Shown here piece after piece: positions 33,081 through 35,292 of a stretch of 35,292 nt of DNA (within the stretch, counting starts at the first letter, position 1; the number at the start of each line of letters is the position of its first letter). The translations under genes and the position numbers were made by a program. The stretch is taken from contig JAQGID010000089.1 in NCBI GenBank assembly GCA_028291405.1, positions 1 to 35,292 on the forward strand, read 5' to 3'. This DNA comes from Rhodospirillales bacterium. Lineage in GTDB: Bacteria; Pseudomonadota; Alphaproteobacteria; ATCC43930; CGMCC-115725. The notes below the pieces were generated by a model. That model was given only the letters and a program-made list of their open reading frames with translations. It searched no databases and had not been told where the DNA came from.

Positions 33081-33886
33081 TGCGCGTCTTCGTCGAGGGC
33101 ATCGGCCTGCGGGGTCCCGGGCTCGATGGCTGGCAGGCGAGCGCCGGCGTCCTGGCCGGCTCGCAGAGCTATCATGCCGCGCCGCTTGTCGTGCCGCCCG
33201 CCCCGTTGTTGCCGGCGAACGAACGACGGCGCGCCGTGATGAGCGTCCGTCTCGCGCTCGCCGTCGGCGTCGAGGCGCTTGCCAATGCCGGGCGCGATGC
33301 TCTCGACGTCGCGAGCGTCTTTACCTCGTCGAGCGCGGACGGTGAGACGATCAACGAGATCCTGCGGGCGCTTGCGACGGTCGAGCGCGAGATCTCGCCG
33401 ACGCGCTTCCACAACTCGGTGCATAACGCCCCGTCGGGCTATTGGAGCATCGCGACGCAATCGCAGGAGCCGAGCACCAGCCTCTGCGCCTTCGACGCCA
33501 GCTTTGCCGCCGGAATTCTCGATGCCGCCGTGCAGGCGGCGGTCGATCGCCGTCCGATCCTGCTGGCCGCCTATGATATTCCGTATCTTCCGCCGCTCGC
33601 TGCCGTCCGGCCGTTGACCGCGACCTTTGCCGCGGCCTTCGTGCTCGTGCCGGAGCGCACGGCGCGGACGATCGCGCGGCTCGACATCGCGCTCGATCAT
33701 CGCCGAGGGAGCGAAACGACGGTGATGGACGATGCGGGCCTCGAGGCCCTGCGGACCGGCGCACCGGCAGCGCGCAGCTTGCCGCTGCTCGCGGCGATCG
33801 CGCGTGGCGGCGCCGATACCGTCGTCCTCGACGGCACGACGGGCGATCGTCTTGTCGTCTCGCTTTCGGCGGAGGAGTGCCGATGA
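33080..33886 (+). CDS. chain-length-factor-like ketosynthase partner (ApeC-like)
   Basis: The 268-residue protein resembles the N-terminal half of a ketosynthase (FTSSSADGETINEILRAL, RFHNSVHNAPSGYWSIAT). The segment CAFDASFAAGILDA stands where the nucleophile motif would be. C136 is displaced from the catalytic position and the two His motifs are absent, so it should not condense chains alone. In known APE systems a shortened, inactive partner pairs with the ketosynthase to form a KS-chain-length-factor dimer. Its ATG overlaps the ketosynthase stop (TGATG), in line with equimolar production. Confidence 0.85.
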   Translation: MRVFVEGIGLRGPGLDGWQASAGVLAGSQSYHAAPLVVPPAPLLPANERRRAVMSVRLALAVGVEALANAGRDALDVASVFTSSSADGETINEILRALATVEREISPTRFHNSVHNAPSGYWSIATQSQEPSTSLCAFDASFAAGILDAAVQAAVDRRPILLAAYDIPYLPPLAAVRPLTATFAAAFVLVPERTARTIARLDIALDHRRGSETTVMDDAGLEALRTGAPAARSLPLLAAIARGGADTVVLDGTTGDRLVVSLSAEECR

Positions 33887-34320
33887 TCGAGCGGCCGGCG
33901 ATCGCCGGGCTCGTCCCCCATGCCGGGTCGATGTGCCTCATCGACCGGGTCCTGCACTGGGACGCCGCCGGCATCAGCTGCACCTCCGCCAGCCACCGCC
34001 TCGTCGGCAATCCGCTGGCGCGGCGCGGCGCGATCGCCGCGATCTGCGGCGTCGAATACGCGGCGCAGGCGATGGCGATCCACGGCAGGCTGGTCGATGC
34101 CGACGCGGCGCGCCCGCGCGCCGGCTTCCTGGCGAGCCTGCGCGACGTCGCTTGCTCCGCCGACCGGTTGGACCTCGTCGACGGCGACCTCACGATCGCC
34201 GCCGGGCGGCTCTTCGGCGACGGCAATTCGGTGATCTATCGCTTCACCGTGCACGGCGACGACGACCGGCTTCTCCTGAGCGGGCAAGCCGCTGTCGTCC
34301 TCGCAGCGGCGCCGCCATGA
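33883..34320 (+). CDS. 3-hydroxyacyl-ACP dehydratase, hotdog fold (ApeP-like)
   Basis: The 145-residue hotdog protein opens with LVPHAGSMCLIDRVLHWD, the hallmark of ApeP-type dehydratases, with H13 as the probable catalytic or structural His. YAAQAMAIHG is the second conserved stretch. It is the likely partner of the shorter dehydratase at 25618. GGAGGAG lies 5 bp before ATG 33883, which overlaps the upstream stop (ATGA). Its own stop overlaps the ketoreductase ATG (ATGA). Confidence 0.88.
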   Translation: MIERPAIAGLVPHAGSMCLIDRVLHWDAAGISCTSASHRLVGNPLARRGAIAAICGVEYAAQAMAIHGRLVDADAARPRAGFLASLRDVACSADRLDLVDGDLTIAAGRLFGDGNSVIYRFTVHGDDDRLLLSGQAAVVLAAAPP

Positions 34321-35036
34321 GACGCGCCATCGTCACCGGCGGCAGCGGCGCGATCGGTGCGGCAATCTGCCGAAGCCTCGCCGCCGACGGGCACCATGTC
34401 TACGTCCATGCGAATTCCGGCCTGCCGCGCGCCGAGGCGATCGTCCGCGAGATCGTCGAAGCCGGGGGCTCTGCCGCGGCCGTCGCCTTCGACGTCACCG
34501 ATTTCGCGGCGACCGGCGCCGCGCTCGCCCAATTGCTCGAGAACGGCGCGATCGAGATCGTCGTCAACAATGCCGGGATCCACGAGGATGCGGTGATGCC
34601 CGGCATGCGCCGCGAGCAATGGACGCGGGTGATCGACGTCTCGTTGAACGGGTTCTTCAACGTGACCCAGCCGCTGCTGATGCCGATGATCGGCAAGCGC
34701 TGGGGGCGCATCGTCAACGTCTCCTCCGTGGCGGCGCTCGTGGGCAACCGCGGCCAGGCGAATTACGCGGCCGCGAAGGCAGGGCTGCACGGCGCCGCCA
34801 AGTCGCTGTCGCTCGAACTCGCGAGCCGTGGCATCACCGTCAATACGGTGGCGCCGGGAATCATTGCCTCGCCGATGACCGCGGGGGTCTTTCCCAAGGA
34901 GACGATCGACCGGCTCGTCCCGATGAAGCGCGCCGGACGGCCGGAGGAGATCGCCGATCTCGTCGCCTTCCTGGCATCGGACCGCGCCGCTTATGTCTCC
35001 GGCCAGGTGATCTCGGTCAACGGTGGAATGATCTGA
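34317..35036 (+). CDS. 3-ketoacyl-ACP reductase, FabG/SDR type (ApeQ-like)
   Basis: The 239-residue short-chain dehydrogenase has the NADPH site TGGSGAIG (7-14), NNAG (84-87) and a full catalytic set: N110, S137, Y150 and K154 (NYAAAKAG). Numbering is within one residue of E. coli FabG. It would reduce the 3-keto group before dehydration. Without an enoyl reductase in the operon, repeated cycles leave the conjugated double bonds that define a polyene. The end overlaps the convergent glycosyltransferase gene by 20 bp. Confidence 0.93.
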   Translation: MRRAIVTGGSGAIGAAICRSLAADGHHVYVHANSGLPRAEAIVREIVEAGGSAAAVAFDVTDFAATGAALAQLLENGAIEIVVNNAGIHEDAVMPGMRREQWTRVIDVSLNGFFNVTQPLLMPMIGKRWGRIVNVSSVAALVGNRGQANYAAAKAGLHGAAKSLSLELASRGITVNTVAPGIIASPMTAGVFPKETIDRLVPMKRAGRPEEIADLVAFLASDRAAYVSGQVISVNGGMI

Positions 35037-35292
35037 CGCCGCGCCGCGACAGGTCGGGGAGGCGGCGGAGAAATCCCAGGATGAGACGCGCGTGCATCCA
35101 GGTCAGCAGGATGTTGTCGCGGATGTAGTTGAAATGCGACACGCCGCCTTCGGCCTTGGTGAGGTAGCGGACCGGGGTCGACCGCTTGATCGGCCGGATG
35201 CCGTGCCAGCACAGGCGTACGACGGCCTCGGGATCGAAGTCGAAGCGCCGCATCCAGCGGGTACTCTCCATCACGGCGCGCAGTTCGTGGAT
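35017..35292 (-). CDS. family 2 glycosyltransferase, C-terminal end (runs off the window)
   Basis: The last 91 residues of a protein whose start lies beyond the right edge. RWMRRFDFDPEAVVRLCWHG, RYLTKAEGGVSHFNYIRDN and a closing HARLILGFLRRLP are typical of the C-terminus of GT2 enzymes linked to APE loci, where they attach a sugar to the polyene lipid or its carrier. The gene converges on the ketoreductase with a 20-bp overlap. The catalytic DxD region is outside the window. Confidence 0.75.
   Translation of the reverse strand: MHELRAVMESTRWMRRFDFDPEAVVRLCWHGIRPIKRSTPVRYLTKAEGGVSHFNYIRDNILLTWMHARLILGFLRRLPDLSRRGVRSFHR

Overview
The window is GC-rich chromosomal DNA, most likely from an alphaproteobacterium of the Hyphomicrobiales (Bradyrhizobium/Beijerinckia-like). 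The basis is gene style: an HWE-type histidine kinase fused to CheB and CheR domains, a PaoABC-type aldehyde oxidoreductase, an ISAs1-family element and frequent GTG starts. No rRNA, tRNA or CRISPR array was recognised, and the species cannot be fixed from this sequence.

Positions 1-5400 are accessory-looking. They hold a truncated S1/P1 nuclease start, an alpha/beta hydrolase, a winged-helix protein resembling phage/plasmid replication initiators, two hairpin terminators with a gene-poor stretch, a phospholipase D-like lipoprotein and two small genes. The most unexpected signal is inside the initiator-like gene. Five copies of a 13-bp palindromic motif (consensus TGCAGTNACTGCA) start at 1408, 1429, 1450, 1483 and 1507, next to an AT-rich patch. 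This is the layout of an origin embedded in its own initiator gene, as in lambda gene O.

Positions 5500-17800 look metabolic. A LysR regulator diverges from a cupin-paoA-paoB-paoC-FMN reductase operon (molybdenum aldehyde oxidation). An HD-domain hydrolase diverges from a GlxA-type regulator, which is followed by an orphan ABC substrate-binding protein and a second cupin. A CocE-type hydrolase and a Crp/Fnr regulator follow on the minus strand.

Positions 18000-23000 hold a 1097-residue CheB-CheR-PAS-HWE kinase. Its translationally coupled response regulator is frameshifted. A complete ISAs1-family insertion (21778-23004, 9-bp target duplication) sits just upstream of the kinase and carries a frameshifted transposase.

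Positions 23296-35036 form one long co-directional operon of aryl-polyene (APE) type: acyl carrier protein, membrane protein, acyl ligase, dehydratase, LpxL-like acyltransferase, LolA-like carrier, MMPL exporter, alpha/beta hydrolase, DUF4105/Lnb-like lipoprotein, ketosynthase, chain-length-factor-like partner, second dehydratase and ketoreductase. Stop-start overlaps link many of the genes. The end of a family 2 glycosyltransferase runs in from the right edge on the opposite strand. Together these would build an aryl-primed polyene chain on the ACP, transfer it to a lipid and move it to the outer membrane. The hydrolase and the Cys/His lipoprotein are the parts of this locus least explained by the known APE pathway.
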